Source: Dethiosulfovibrio russensis (GTDB lineage Bacteria > Synergistota > Synergistia > Synergistales > Dethiosulfovibrionaceae). From it: a stretch of DNA of 64,000 nt. The position numbers were made by a program, and so were the translations under genes. Under the pieces are notes generated by a model. That model had not been told where the DNA came from and ran no database searches. It worked only from the letters and a program-made list of their open reading frames with translations. This document shows positions 18,733-27,016 of the stretch, piece by piece. Every line of letters begins with the position of its first letter. Position 1 is the stretch's first letter. The stretch spans positions 1 through 64,000 of the forward strand of contig NZ_JAKGUG010000010.1 in assembly GCF_021568855.1 (NCBI RefSeq), in the 5' to 3' direction.

Positions 18733-19944
18733 ATGGAACGAGAGGTGTCAGTTTCTGTTCCATTCGAGATCGCCATGATTCCAGTGGCGACCTCCGTGGT
18801 GGAAAGGTCCTCCGAGGCCTTCGGCCTGGACCGTAGAGGACAGCTGGGACTCGCCCTGGCGGCGGAGGAAATTCTGGCGTTTGCCGGTTCCTCCGGAGGG
18901 GGAGGAACCATGGAGGTGGTCTGTTCCGACAGAGGAGTCTCCATAAGGGTGGAATGCAGGGTCCCTCGGGAAAAGCTTCCCCTGGAGGCCTTCAACATGA
19001 CCTCTAGAGCGGACGATCCGGACAGGATGGGTCTGGTTCTGGCGGCGAGATCGGCTCACCGGATGGAGGTTTCCCTGGAGAAGGGGAATCTGGCGGTCAT
19101 ATCCTTCGAGAGGGAGAGGGAGTACAGGGAGATCTCGGCGGAACCCCTCTATCCCGATCAAGACGAGTCGATGGATATAGGGATTCCCAGGCCGGACGAA
19201 TGGCCTCATCTGGCGGCCCAGGTGGAGGAGCGTTACGGTTGCGGCGGAGATCTCAAAAAGGCGGGACTTATGGCCCGCTCCCTGGAGCTGGGCCTTATAG
19301 GGGCTCTGGTGGCCCGTTCCCCTAGAGGACGGCTGGGAGGACTCGTACTCTGGAGGCCTATGGGTAGGGTCATAGAGCTCAGAGGGCCGTTTTGTTTCTC
19401 GCCGGTGGGCAGAGAGCTGGTCGAGGAGGCTTTGAAGGTCCTGGGCAAGAGCGACGCCATGGGTATAGTGGTCGACCGGCCTGTTTCCGATGTGCCCGAG
19501 GGGTATTTCGAGCCTCTGTCCTCGTCGGGAGGGGTTCTTTTTCGACAGCTCAGGGAGGACAACGGCGCCCTTATCTGGGTGCCGAACGATCTTCGTCCCT
19601 TCGTGGAGGACGCCGTGGACCGTCTGGAGCTCCCGCGGGATATCCGTTCGGCGGAGCGACGGGAAGGACTGGACGAAAAGTCTCTCCTGGCCGTCTCCAC
19701 CGAGGTGGACGGCTCGGCGGTGATAGAGCCTCTTTTGGCCGGTAACGACGTCGGTGAAAACCTCCTGGCCCATCTCGACGCCCTGATCGAGAGGGGCGTT
19801 CGGTCCGTATCTTTCCACCTGGATCTGGGACGGCCCGACTTCGCCTATATGGCCCAAAGCGCACTGGAGGCGGGTTTCGTTCCCAAGGTGCTGATCCCCT
19901 GGGGAGGCAGGGGAGACCTGCTCGTTATGGAGGGGTTGAGGTGA
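18733..19944 (+). CDS. ATPase-like plus GNAT-like protein, function unknown
   Basis: 403 residues, soluble. Residues 1-135 resemble the anti-sigma-factor/serine-kinase ATPase fold (RsbW/SpoIIAB type): VPFEIAMIPVATSVVERSS, then GLALAAEEILAFAG at the N-box position and DRMGLVLAARSAHRMEV at the G2 position. The N-box asparagine and a clean DxGxG motif are missing, so catalysis is doubtful. The last about 90 residues (GENL..., SALEAGFVPKVLIPW, GRGDLLVMEGL) match the end of the GNAT protein two genes downstream. The ATG has GGGAGG ten bases upstream; a TATAAT stands at 18689-18694 without a good -35. It heads a coupled run of five genes and its stop overlaps the next start as GTGA. No function can be assigned. 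Confidence 0.75.
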   Translation: MEREVSVSVPFEIAMIPVATSVVERSSEAFGLDRRGQLGLALAAEEILAFAGSSGGGGTMEVVCSDRGVSIRVECRVPREKLPLEAFNMTSRADDPDRMGLVLAARSAHRMEVSLEKGNLAVISFEREREYREISAEPLYPDQDESMDIGIPRPDEWPHLAAQVEERYGCGGDLKKAGLMARSLELGLIGALVARSPRGRLGGLVLWRPMGRVIELRGPFCFSPVGRELVEEALKVLGKSDAMGIVVDRPVSDVPEGYFEPLSSSGGVLFRQLREDNGALIWVPNDLRPFVEDAVDRLELPRDIRSAERREGLDEKSLLAVSTEVDGSAVIEPLLAGNDVGENLLAHLDALIERGVRSVSFHLDLGRPDFAYMAQSALEAGFVPKVLIPWGGRGDLLVMEGLR

Positions 19945-21056
19945 GGGTTCCCTTTCCCCCTCTGGATCGATTGGTGCCGGATCACGTCAGGGGATTCGAG
20001 GCCTATATACCCAGTCGTCCCGACGACGTCCTATGTCGTCTGTATCGTTGCGAGAGGCTCCACAGGCTAAACAACAACGAAAATCCGCTGGGCCCTCCCG
20101 AGGCGGCGAGGAAAGTGTTGGACGACTGGCCCCCTTCGGATGCCTCGATCTATCCCAGCGGCGACGCCTATCACCTCCGCTGCCGTCTGGGAGAGAGGCT
20201 GGGGCTGGATCCGGACTGTTTCATCGTGGGCAACGGCGCCAACGAGGTGATAGCCTTCGTCATCAAGGCCTTCTGTCAGGAGGGGGACAATATCGTCACG
20301 GTCGACAGGACCTTCGCCGTCTACGAGTGGGTGGCCCAGTTCTCCGGCTTCGAGGCGAGGGTGCTTCCGCTTAAGGACGATCGTTTCGACGGCGAGGCCA
20401 TGCTCGCTGCGATGGACGAGAGGACCAAGGTCCTCTTCCTGTGTAATCCCAACAATCCCACCGGGACCTACTGGTCCGAGGACGAGCTCAGGTCCTTTCT
20501 GGACAGGGTGAACGGCCGGTGCATAGTCGTGGTGGACGAGGCCTACATGGAGTTCGTCGAGGCATCCGACTTTCCCAGGACAGTCTCCATGCTGGACGAT
20601 TACCCCAACCTGGTGGTGTTTCGCACCTTCTCCAAGATGTACGGTCTGGCCGGACTCCGCATCGGCTATCTGTTCGGCGACAGGAGGGTGGTGGACGATA
20701 TCCGGAGGACCTGCGTGGTCTACTCGGTGAACGGTCCGGCCCAGGTGGCGGCTATAGCTGCCCTGTCCGACGACGGACCCCATATAGAGGCCACCAGAAA
20801 GATGTGTCGCGAGGCCCGGGAATATCTACTGGAGGAACTGGCCGACATGGGGCTACCCCACACCGCGAGGGAGGGTAACTTCGCCGTTGCGTCCCTTCCC
20901 ATGAGCGATACCCTGGCATACAGAAAACTGATGCGGAGGGGTATAATGATACGTTCCATGACGGGCTTTCGGGCTCCCAATCAGATAAGGGTAACCCTTT
21001 CGACCTTGCCTGTGATGGAGGAGTTTGTGAAGGCTTTAAGGGGGATAATAACTTGA
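19941..21056 (+). CDS. HisC-like PLP aminotransferase
   Basis: 371-residue fold-type I aminotransferase of the histidinol-phosphate aminotransferase branch. Motifs: LNNNENPLGPP at the N-terminus, GNGANEVI, CNPNNPTGT, VVDEAYMEF and the PLP lysine Lys232 in FRTFSKMYGLAGLRIGY. The start is GTG (19941-19943) overlapping the upstream stop. It should transfer an amino group to or from a keto or aldehyde substrate, possibly a phosphorylated or otherwise acidic one. No other histidine gene is near and the partners here are a GNAT, an SGNH hydrolase and an acyl carrier protein, so a role in a dedicated pathway is more likely than histidine synthesis. A real HisC displaced from its operon remains possible. 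Confidence 0.82.
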   Translation: MRVPFPPLDRLVPDHVRGFEAYIPSRPDDVLCRLYRCERLHRLNNNENPLGPPEAARKVLDDWPPSDASIYPSGDAYHLRCRLGERLGLDPDCFIVGNGANEVIAFVIKAFCQEGDNIVTVDRTFAVYEWVAQFSGFEARVLPLKDDRFDGEAMLAAMDERTKVLFLCNPNNPTGTYWSEDELRSFLDRVNGRCIVVVDEAYMEFVEASDFPRTVSMLDDYPNLVVFRTFSKMYGLAGLRIGYLFGDRRVVDDIRRTCVVYSVNGPAQVAAIAALSDDGPHIEATRKMCREAREYLLEELADMGLPHTAREGNFAVASLPMSDTLAYRKLMRRGIMIRSMTGFRAPNQIRVTLSTLPVMEEFVKALRGIIT

Positions 21057-21072
21057 CGAGGAGGTGTATGGC

Positions 21073-22053
21073 TTGTCGGATAGACCGGAGATAAGAATAA
21101 GACGACTGGAAAAGAGCTCGGCCGGAGAGGTTCCGAATCTCTACAGGGCCATATACGGCGACGATTTCCCGGCACCGGTGGTCTACGATTCCGAGGCGAT
21201 TCTCAAGGCCGACAGAGAGGGCGATCAGGTTACTTTGCTGGCCTTTTCCGGGGGTCGGGTGATCGGACAGGCAGTCGCGTCCAGGTCCGCATGGAACCCC
21301 GGCCTCTACGAGCTCATGGGGCTCATGGTTCTGCCCGAGTTCAGGTCCTCTCCTGCGGCTTCTATGCTTGCGAAGGCTATCACAGACGAGATTTTGCCCT
21401 CTCTGGGATGGGAGGCCCGCTATACCGAGAGCACCACGGCACATGACCGTTCTCAGAGGATCGATCTTCGAATGGGGCACCGTCACTGCGCTTTGGCTCT
21501 GGATCTTCTTCCCGGAAGGGCCTACGGTCACGACGAGCTGTTCTCCGTCTCCGGCAGGGTGAGCTGTGTCATGAGCTTCATGGAGAGACCGGGGCTCCCT
21601 CCTTTCGAATCGGTTTTACCCATCGGATATGCCTCGGCTATCGAGGCATTGGCCGAGGGTTTCCCCAGGACGTTCCGACGGGACGACTGTTTCCCGAAAG
21701 GGGAAGCCTGCCTCAGGTCTGCCGTTTTTCCTGTAGCCGGAGTGGCTTACACCACTGTGACCGATTTGGGCGAAAACCTGGCCGACAAGATGGAGGAATC
21801 TCTGGAGGAGATGGGAGATCTGGACGCGATCATGTTGCAGATGCCCCTCCTCCCGGGTATCGACCGATCGGTGGAGGTCGTTCGAGAGATGGGATTTCGC
21901 CTGGGGGGCTATCTTCCACGATGGTTCCAGGGGGCGGACGGCATTCTGCTTCAGAGAACCGGCGAGCCTAAGTGGGAGGAGATAAAGGTGCTCCCACCGC
22001 GGGGCACGATGTTGATGGATCTGGTCAGATCCGACCGGGAGGGATCGCTTTGA
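21073..22053 (+). CDS. GNAT-family acyltransferase, two-domain
   Basis: 326 residues, soluble. Residues about 5-150 form a GNAT domain: LLAFSGGRVIGQAVAS, then LMGLMVLPEFRSSPAASML as the acyl-CoA binding motif A, though the usual Q/R-x-x-G-x-G/A is altered to R-S-S-P-A-A. The second half ends with DLGENL, EMGFRLGGYLPRW and GADGILLQR, homologous to the end of the first gene of the run. TTG at 21073-21075 is the start: AGGAGG lies 8 bases before it, whereas the in-frame GTG at 21064 overlaps that site. The stop overlaps the next start as TTGA. It likely acylates an amine made by the neighbouring aminotransferase; donor could be a CoA or the acyl carrier protein. Confidence 0.72.
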   Translation: MSDRPEIRIRRLEKSSAGEVPNLYRAIYGDDFPAPVVYDSEAILKADREGDQVTLLAFSGGRVIGQAVASRSAWNPGLYELMGLMVLPEFRSSPAASMLAKAITDEILPSLGWEARYTESTTAHDRSQRIDLRMGHRHCALALDLLPGRAYGHDELFSVSGRVSCVMSFMERPGLPPFESVLPIGYASAIEALAEGFPRTFRRDDCFPKGEACLRSAVFPVAGVAYTTVTDLGENLADKMEESLEEMGDLDAIMLQMPLLPGIDRSVEVVREMGFRLGGYLPRWFQGADGILLQRTGEPKWEEIKVLPPRGTMLMDLVRSDREGSL

Positions 22054-23132
22054 TAGGCACTCTCTGTTCCGCCGGGGCGATGGTCACGGTCACGGCGGAG
22101 ATACTTTCCCGATATTCCTACAGACACCGTTACGGCATACCCTACAGACCCAGGATCTACGGCGACTACAGATACAGGGATTTCGTCGTGAAGGACGACG
22201 GACCTCTGAACAGCAGGCTTCTGAGGGGATACCGTTCACGATGCGTCTCCATAAACCGTTGGGGCCTGAGAGGGCCTGAACCCCTGGAGGGCAGAAAAAA
22301 GCTGGTCGTCATAGGCGAATCGGAGATCTTCGGCGTGAAGCTCTCTCGGGAGGACATGGTCTGGCGCAAGGTGCTGCAGAACTCGTTGGACCGGAGTCGT
22401 CCGGGACGGTGGGAGGTCATAAACGGCGGCCATCCGGGCTACTCGTCGGAGCAGCATCGGCTTTTGTGGGATGGCGAGCTGATCGAGTCGATTCGACCGG
22501 ACGTGGTGTTGTTGCGCTTCGGAGGCAACGACCTGTCCATGGCCTACGCCATGGGGCGGAGGTGGAACAGGGAAAGTCGCTGGCCTATAAAATTTCTATG
22601 GGGCATGAACTCCGCCCAGACACCTCTTCAGATTGCCATGATGCACAGCTGTCTCTATTATCAGGGGAAGGGGCGGGATTTCTACAGGAGGGCCTTCGGA
22701 GACGTCCTCAAGACCTTCCCCGAGGAGAAGCGGAACGAGGCCCTGGCGGTGGTCATGGACAATCACCGAAAAATCCTGAAGATAGCCGAGGCGTCGGGAG
22801 CCAAGGTGGCGGTCCTATCCGCCGCCGGATTGGAGCAGTGTCTCAGGGACGGGGAGGACAAGGGGCCTCTCGATGCCCTCAACGAAAACTGGAGGGCCTT
22901 CTCCGAGGGGTACGGTCCCACCCTGGACATATGCCAGGACCTCCTGAGGGACGATTTTTGTTCCGATGCCGGAATCCCTTTTTTGGACCTGAGGGAGCAC
23001 CTTTCCCGGAGGGAGGATCTGGGAACGCTTTATTTCGACGGGGTCCACTGGAACGACAGGGGACACGCCGCCGTCGCGGAATACATGGAAAAGGCCCTGG
23101 AAGACCTGGGATGGCTCGACCTGGACCGTTGA
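22050..23132 (+). CDS. membrane-anchored SGNH hydrolase/acyltransferase
   Basis: 360 residues. An N-terminal hydrophobic stretch (about 2-18) is likely a membrane anchor or uncleaved signal. The SGNH motifs are all visible: Ser91 in VVIGESEIFG (GES instead of GDS), the block II glycine in INGGHPGYSS, Asn160 in RFGGND, and Asp330/His333 in YFDGVHWNDRGH. Such proteins remove or transfer acyl groups (esterases, O-acetyltransferases of glycans and cell walls). TTG at 22050-22052 overlaps the upstream stop and has GGGAGG upstream. ACP follows after 18 bases. An outward-facing anchor would place it where a finished product is exported or trimmed. Confidence 0.8.
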   Translation: MIGTLCSAGAMVTVTAEILSRYSYRHRYGIPYRPRIYGDYRYRDFVVKDDGPLNSRLLRGYRSRCVSINRWGLRGPEPLEGRKKLVVIGESEIFGVKLSREDMVWRKVLQNSLDRSRPGRWEVINGGHPGYSSEQHRLLWDGELIESIRPDVVLLRFGGNDLSMAYAMGRRWNRESRWPIKFLWGMNSAQTPLQIAMMHSCLYYQGKGRDFYRRAFGDVLKTFPEEKRNEALAVVMDNHRKILKIAEASGAKVAVLSAAGLEQCLRDGEDKGPLDALNENWRAFSEGYGPTLDICQDLLRDDFCSDAGIPFLDLREHLSRREDLGTLYFDGVHWNDRGHAAVAEYMEKALEDLGWLDLDR

Positions 23133-23150
23133 ATAAGGAGGAAAAAAGAG

Positions 23151-23390
23151 ATGAGCAGAGCGGATATAGAGCTTAAGGTACGTCAGGCTGTGGCCACCGA
23201 GCTGGGCATGTCGGTGGAGGACATCCCGGCGGACGGCGATCTGGAGGCCCTCGGGGCCGATTCGATGAACGTGGTGGACATAGTGATGGAGCTGGAGGAC
23301 GCCTACGGCCTCGAGGTTCCCGAGGAGGCCATGGAGGCGGTCAAACTTGTATCGGACCTAACCAACTACGTGGCGGCCCGGGTTTCGTGA
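23151..23390 (+). CDS. dedicated acyl carrier protein
   Basis: 79-residue acidic helical protein with the 4'-phosphopantetheine attachment site GADSMN (Ser38) and the ACP pattern IPADGDLEALGADSMNVVDIVMELEDAYGLEVPEE. The usual fatty-acid ACP reads GADSLD; SMN here and the absence of any fatty-acid synthesis gene nearby suggest a pathway-specific carrier. AAGGAGG precedes the ATG. Its stop is one base from the molybdenum hydroxylase start, so the two units are probably cotranscribed. It would carry an acyl or aminoacyl group for the neighbouring transferases; no adenylation or ketosynthase gene is in the window. Confidence 0.88.
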   Translation: MSRADIELKVRQAVATELGMSVEDIPADGDLEALGADSMNVVDIVMELEDAYGLEVPEEAMEAVKLVSDLTNYVAARVS

Positions 23391-23391
23391 T

Positions 23392-25695
23392 ATGAGAGGC
23401 CCCTTGGTCGCCGGGATCTCGGTGCCCAGGATCGAGGGTATGGCCAAGATCCGAGGCGAGGAACGCTACGCCTCGGACATAACCGGGCCTGGAATCCTAT
23501 GGGCGGTAGCCCGCCGTGCCGGAACTCCATCGGGGATCCTACGATCTCTGGGGGGCGAGCCGGCCTCGATGGATGGGGTCGTAGCCTTCTGTAAGGCCGA
23601 TTCGATAGGGGGAGAGAACCTCCTGGGGATACTGGAGCCGGATCAGCCGGTCCTGGTCCCTCTGGGAGGGAGGATAAGATATTGCGGAGACCCTGTCGCC
23701 GTGGTCGTTGCCGACACCAAAGAGAGGGCCGAGGCGGCCGCCAGGGCTTTGACCGTGGAGATCGACCCCCTTCCGGCGGTCTTCGATCCCCTGGAGGCCC
23801 TGTCCCCTGAGGCTCCCGTTCTCTATCCCGGCAGAGAGGGCGGCAATCTCCTGGCGTCGGGATGGGTCAGAAGAGGAGACGTCAAGTCGGTGTTGGAGGA
23901 CTGCGATCTGGTGGAGGAGGACGTCTTTCGTTTCCCCATGCAGGAACACGCCTATCTGGAGACCGAGTCGGGGGTGGCCCTCTACGATGGAGACAATCTG
24001 GAGATGGAGGTGTCCACCCAGAATCCCTGGAGGGACAGGGACGAACTGTCCAGGGCTCTCGGCCTTCCCAGGGATAGGATAAGGGTCAAGGCCCCTTGTC
24101 TGGGCGGCGGCTTCGGAGGAAAGGACGGAGTGGTGATCCAGGGACTTCTCGGTGTCGCAGCCATGGCCTGCTCGGGCCGGACGGTGAAGATGGTCTTCTC
24201 CCGGGAGGAGAGCTTTCTCTGTTCTCCCAAGAGGCACTCCTCTGTGACCGAGATGACCTTGGGTTGCTCCTCCGACGGGACTATCAGGGCCATAAGGTGT
24301 CGCTTCACCCTGGACTCTGGAGCCTATGCGTCCATGTCCGTTCCGGTGCTCACCAACGGTCTGGACCACTGCTGCGGAGGTTATCGGTTCGAGGCGGTGG
24401 ATCTGGAGGGTCGGGCGGTCTACACCAACAACCCTTTCGGAGGGGCCTTTCGAGCCTTCGGTGCCCCTCAGGTGATGGGTGCTCTGGAGCAGCTGGTGGA
24501 CCGTCTAGCCAAGAGGCTCGAAGCGGATCCTTTGGAGTTTCGAAAAAAGAACGGCCTGGTTCGGGGCGATATGAACGGTTCCGGCGTGGTCCTCACCTCC
24601 ACGGTAGGGGCCGTCCCCTGTCTGGACCGAGCTCTGGAACAGGAGATATGGAGATCCAGAGAGGAATGGCGAAACTCCGCACCGGAGGGCAAGGCTCGTT
24701 CCACCGGAGTTGCCCTGATATGTCACGGTCAGGGCTTCGGCCCGGGTATACCGGATTTCGCCAACGCCAGAATAGAGCTGACCGGGGAGGGGCGTTTCAG
24801 GCTCTACTCGGGAATACCCGATATGGGGCAGGGCAACGGTTCCACCTACGTCCACCTTGCGGGAGAATCTCTGTGTCAGGAGCGGGATAGATTCGACCTC
24901 GTACAGCCCGACACGGACAGGAGCCTCCGCTCCGGCCCTGCTGCCGCCAGCCGCACCACCTACATATACGGCAGGGCCCTCCTTTCCGCGGTGGACGAGC
25001 TGAAGAGACGCATGTACGTGAAGGCCGGAATGGTCCTAGGAGCGAGGGAGGACGATCTTGCCCTCCTTCCCGGCAGGGTGAGATGTTTTTCCTCCGGTAG
25101 GGAACTGCCCCTGGAGGTCCTCGCAGGTTTTATGGAGCCTCCGGAACGCTGCTTCGTGGCGGGGAGCTTGGCTCCGGTCTCCTTCCCTGGGCCGGAGACG
25201 GATTATGGTCCGAAAAGCTCCGGTTTCCCTCACTGTATCTTCTCCTGGGCGGTGCACGTCGCCAGGGTCGAGGTGGATCTCTTAACCGGCCAGGTGTCGG
25301 TTCCCCGTTATCTGGCGGTCACGGAGGCCGGGCGGGTGGTGAACCCTCAGATGTACCGTCAGCAGATAGAGGGCGGCGTAGCCCAGGGACTGGGATACGC
25401 CCTTTTCGAGGATTTCTCCGTTAAAAACGGCGAGGTTACGTCGAAGGATCTCTCCACCTACATAGTGCCCACCTCCATGGACCTTCCCGAGGTGGAATGT
25501 CTGGCTGTGGAGCTGGACGAGCCCTCCGGACCGAAGGGGCTGAAGGGATTGGGGGAGCTTCCTCTGATAGGGCCTCTCCCTGCTGTGGCGAACGGTCTGG
25601 CCCATATATGCGGCCCTCTGACAGTCTCTCCCTTCACCGCCGAGAGGGTGTTTTTCTCTTTGTCCGGAGGTGCGAGAGATGAAGATAGCGTTTAA
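23392..25695 (+). CDS. molybdenum hydroxylase large subunit (xanthine-dehydrogenase family)
   Basis: 767-residue molybdopterin-binding subunit. Family motifs: GGGFGGK at 238-244, GAFRAFGAPQ at 351-360, and the catalytic glutamate Glu722 in KGLGELPLIG. By hand alignment with bovine xanthine oxidase, the two purine-positioning residues differ: Glu802 is Asp245 and Arg880 is Asn322. The chemistry (hydroxylation at a C-H next to a heteroatom, or aldehyde oxidation) should stand, but xanthine is an unlikely substrate. The 3' end overlaps the iron-sulfur subunit start by 17 bases. Start ATG lies one base after the ACP stop without its own strong ribosome site, so it depends on coupling. Confidence 0.88.
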   Translation: MRGPLVAGISVPRIEGMAKIRGEERYASDITGPGILWAVARRAGTPSGILRSLGGEPASMDGVVAFCKADSIGGENLLGILEPDQPVLVPLGGRIRYCGDPVAVVVADTKERAEAAARALTVEIDPLPAVFDPLEALSPEAPVLYPGREGGNLLASGWVRRGDVKSVLEDCDLVEEDVFRFPMQEHAYLETESGVALYDGDNLEMEVSTQNPWRDRDELSRALGLPRDRIRVKAPCLGGGFGGKDGVVIQGLLGVAAMACSGRTVKMVFSREESFLCSPKRHSSVTEMTLGCSSDGTIRAIRCRFTLDSGAYASMSVPVLTNGLDHCCGGYRFEAVDLEGRAVYTNNPFGGAFRAFGAPQVMGALEQLVDRLAKRLEADPLEFRKKNGLVRGDMNGSGVVLTSTVGAVPCLDRALEQEIWRSREEWRNSAPEGKARSTGVALICHGQGFGPGIPDFANARIELTGEGRFRLYSGIPDMGQGNGSTYVHLAGESLCQERDRFDLVQPDTDRSLRSGPAAASRTTYIYGRALLSAVDELKRRMYVKAGMVLGAREDDLALLPGRVRCFSSGRELPLEVLAGFMEPPERCFVAGSLAPVSFPGPETDYGPKSSGFPHCIFSWAVHVARVEVDLLTGQVSVPRYLAVTEAGRVVNPQMYRQQIEGGVAQGLGYALFEDFSVKNGEVTSKDLSTYIVPTSMDLPEVECLAVELDEPSGPKGLKGLGELPLIGPLPAVANGLAHICGPLTVSPFTAERVFFSLSGGARDEDSV

Positions 25696-26152
25696 CCTGA
25701 ACGGAGAACCCCTCTCCATGGATCTGTCCGGGGACGAAAGAGTTCTGGATATCCTGAGGGAGAGGGTTGGGATACCGTCCTGTCGGGAAGGGTGCGGTAC
25801 AGGAGAGTGCGGAGCCTGCACCGTTCTGGTGGACGGGGAGAGTCGTCTGTCCTGTCTCATGGTCTCCGCTCAGCTGGACGGGAAAACCGTCACCACAGTG
25901 GAGGGGGTCAGAGACCTCCCCAGGTGGGCGCCCCTTTTCGATTCCTTCGATCGTCTGGGAGCGGTCCAGTGCGGCTACTGCACTCCCGGCATGGTGCTGG
26001 CCGCCGTCGACCTTCTGACCAGGAATCCCGATCCCTCCAGAGACGAGGTCAGAGTCGCCCTGAGCGGCAACATCTGCCGTTGCACCGGCTACAGGGCCAT
26101 AGTCGACGCCGTCATGGAGGGGGCAGAGATAATGAGGGGGCTCCCCTCGTGA
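25679..26152 (+). CDS. molybdenum hydroxylase 2Fe-2S subunit
   Basis: 157-residue electron-transfer subunit. The N-terminal plant-type 2Fe-2S cluster ligands are in SCREGCGTGECGACTVLVDG and SCL; the C-terminal alpha-helical 2Fe-2S ligands are in QCGYCTPGMVLAA and NICRCTGYRAI. ATG at 25679-25681 is preferred because GGAGG ends 8 bases before it; the in-frame GTG at 25670 overlaps that site. It passes electrons from molybdenum to the FAD subunit. Gene order large-FeS-FAD. Confidence 0.93.
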   Translation: MKIAFNLNGEPLSMDLSGDERVLDILRERVGIPSCREGCGTGECGACTVLVDGESRLSCLMVSAQLDGKTVTTVEGVRDLPRWAPLFDSFDRLGAVQCGYCTPGMVLAAVDLLTRNPDPSRDEVRVALSGNICRCTGYRAIVDAVMEGAEIMRGLPS

Positions 26153-26994
26153 CGGTATACAGTCCGATCACCGTCGGAGAGGCCCTGGAATGCCTGTCCG
26201 GCGGGGCTATCCCCATGGCGGGAGGCACGGATCTTTCGTTAAGGCTCCGATCCTCGGAAAAACGTCCCGATCTTGTCCTGCTCGACCGGATCGAGAGCAT
26301 GAAATGGATCTCTCTCAGGGGAGACTATCTGGCTTTAGGGGCCTGTGCCACCTGGCAGAGGGTGATAGACAGCCCTCTCATAGCCGATGAGGTGCCCCTG
26401 TTGGCCATGGTCGCTTTCTCCGTGGGAGGTCCGGCCCTGCGTCACATGGGGACGGTGGGGGGGAATATATGTACGGCCTCTCCCGGGGCGGACGGCCTCT
26501 GTTCTCTCTGGGCACTGGGGGCTGAGGTCTGTATAAGGTCGGTCGACTCGGCCAGGTCCTTGTCTATAGACGATTTCATATTGGGACCGGGAAAGACCGC
26601 CCTGGAGCCGGGGGAGCTCCTGACGGAGATACTGGTTCCCCTGAGCCCCGGATGGCGTCCTTTTTTCCGTAAAGACGGCCTTCGGAGGGCCATGGCCATA
26701 TCTGTGGGGTCCTGTGCGGCCATATGGAAACCCTCGGAGGACGGTGGGTCCGTGGAGGAGATACGGATGGTCCTGGGCTCCATGGGGCCGGTTCCGGTCA
26801 GGTCGCTTAGTGCCGAGACCGCCATGGCTGGAGCGAGCCTCTCCGACGAGGGGCTTTTTCGGTCCGCAGGAGATATGCTGAGCTCCGAGGTAAAACCTAT
26901 AGACGACATTCGGGCGTCCAGGGCCTACCGGGTGGAGTTGGCGAGGAATTATCCTATGATCTTCAGGTCGTCCGCCGTCGTGGCCGATGTATAA
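26149..26994 (+). CDS. molybdenum hydroxylase FAD subunit
   Basis: 281-residue FAD-binding subunit with the two dinucleotide motifs MAGGTDLSLRLR (about 20-31) and TVGGNICTASPGAD (about 100-113). The GTG start (26149-26151) overlaps the stop of the iron-sulfur subunit as GTGA. It accepts electrons from the iron-sulfur subunit and passes them to NAD or another acceptor. No cofactor-insertion (XdhC-like) or selenium-maturation gene accompanies the trio. Confidence 0.9.
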   Translation: MTVYSPITVGEALECLSGGAIPMAGGTDLSLRLRSSEKRPDLVLLDRIESMKWISLRGDYLALGACATWQRVIDSPLIADEVPLLAMVAFSVGGPALRHMGTVGGNICTASPGADGLCSLWALGAEVCIRSVDSARSLSIDDFILGPGKTALEPGELLTEILVPLSPGWRPFFRKDGLRRAMAISVGSCAAIWKPSEDGGSVEEIRMVLGSMGPVPVRSLSAETAMAGASLSDEGLFRSAGDMLSSEVKPIDDIRASRAYRVELARNYPMIFRSSAVVADV

Positions 26995-27016
26995 TCCTTG
27001 TCGGGAGGGATTTCAT

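Noticed and set aside
19941-21056. Histidine biosynthesis gene hisC as the firm call
   Set aside because: Motifs are HisC-like, but no histidine gene is near and the partners point to another pathway.
23392-26994. Xanthine dehydrogenase as the firm call
   Set aside because: The two purine-positioning residues are changed in a hand alignment.
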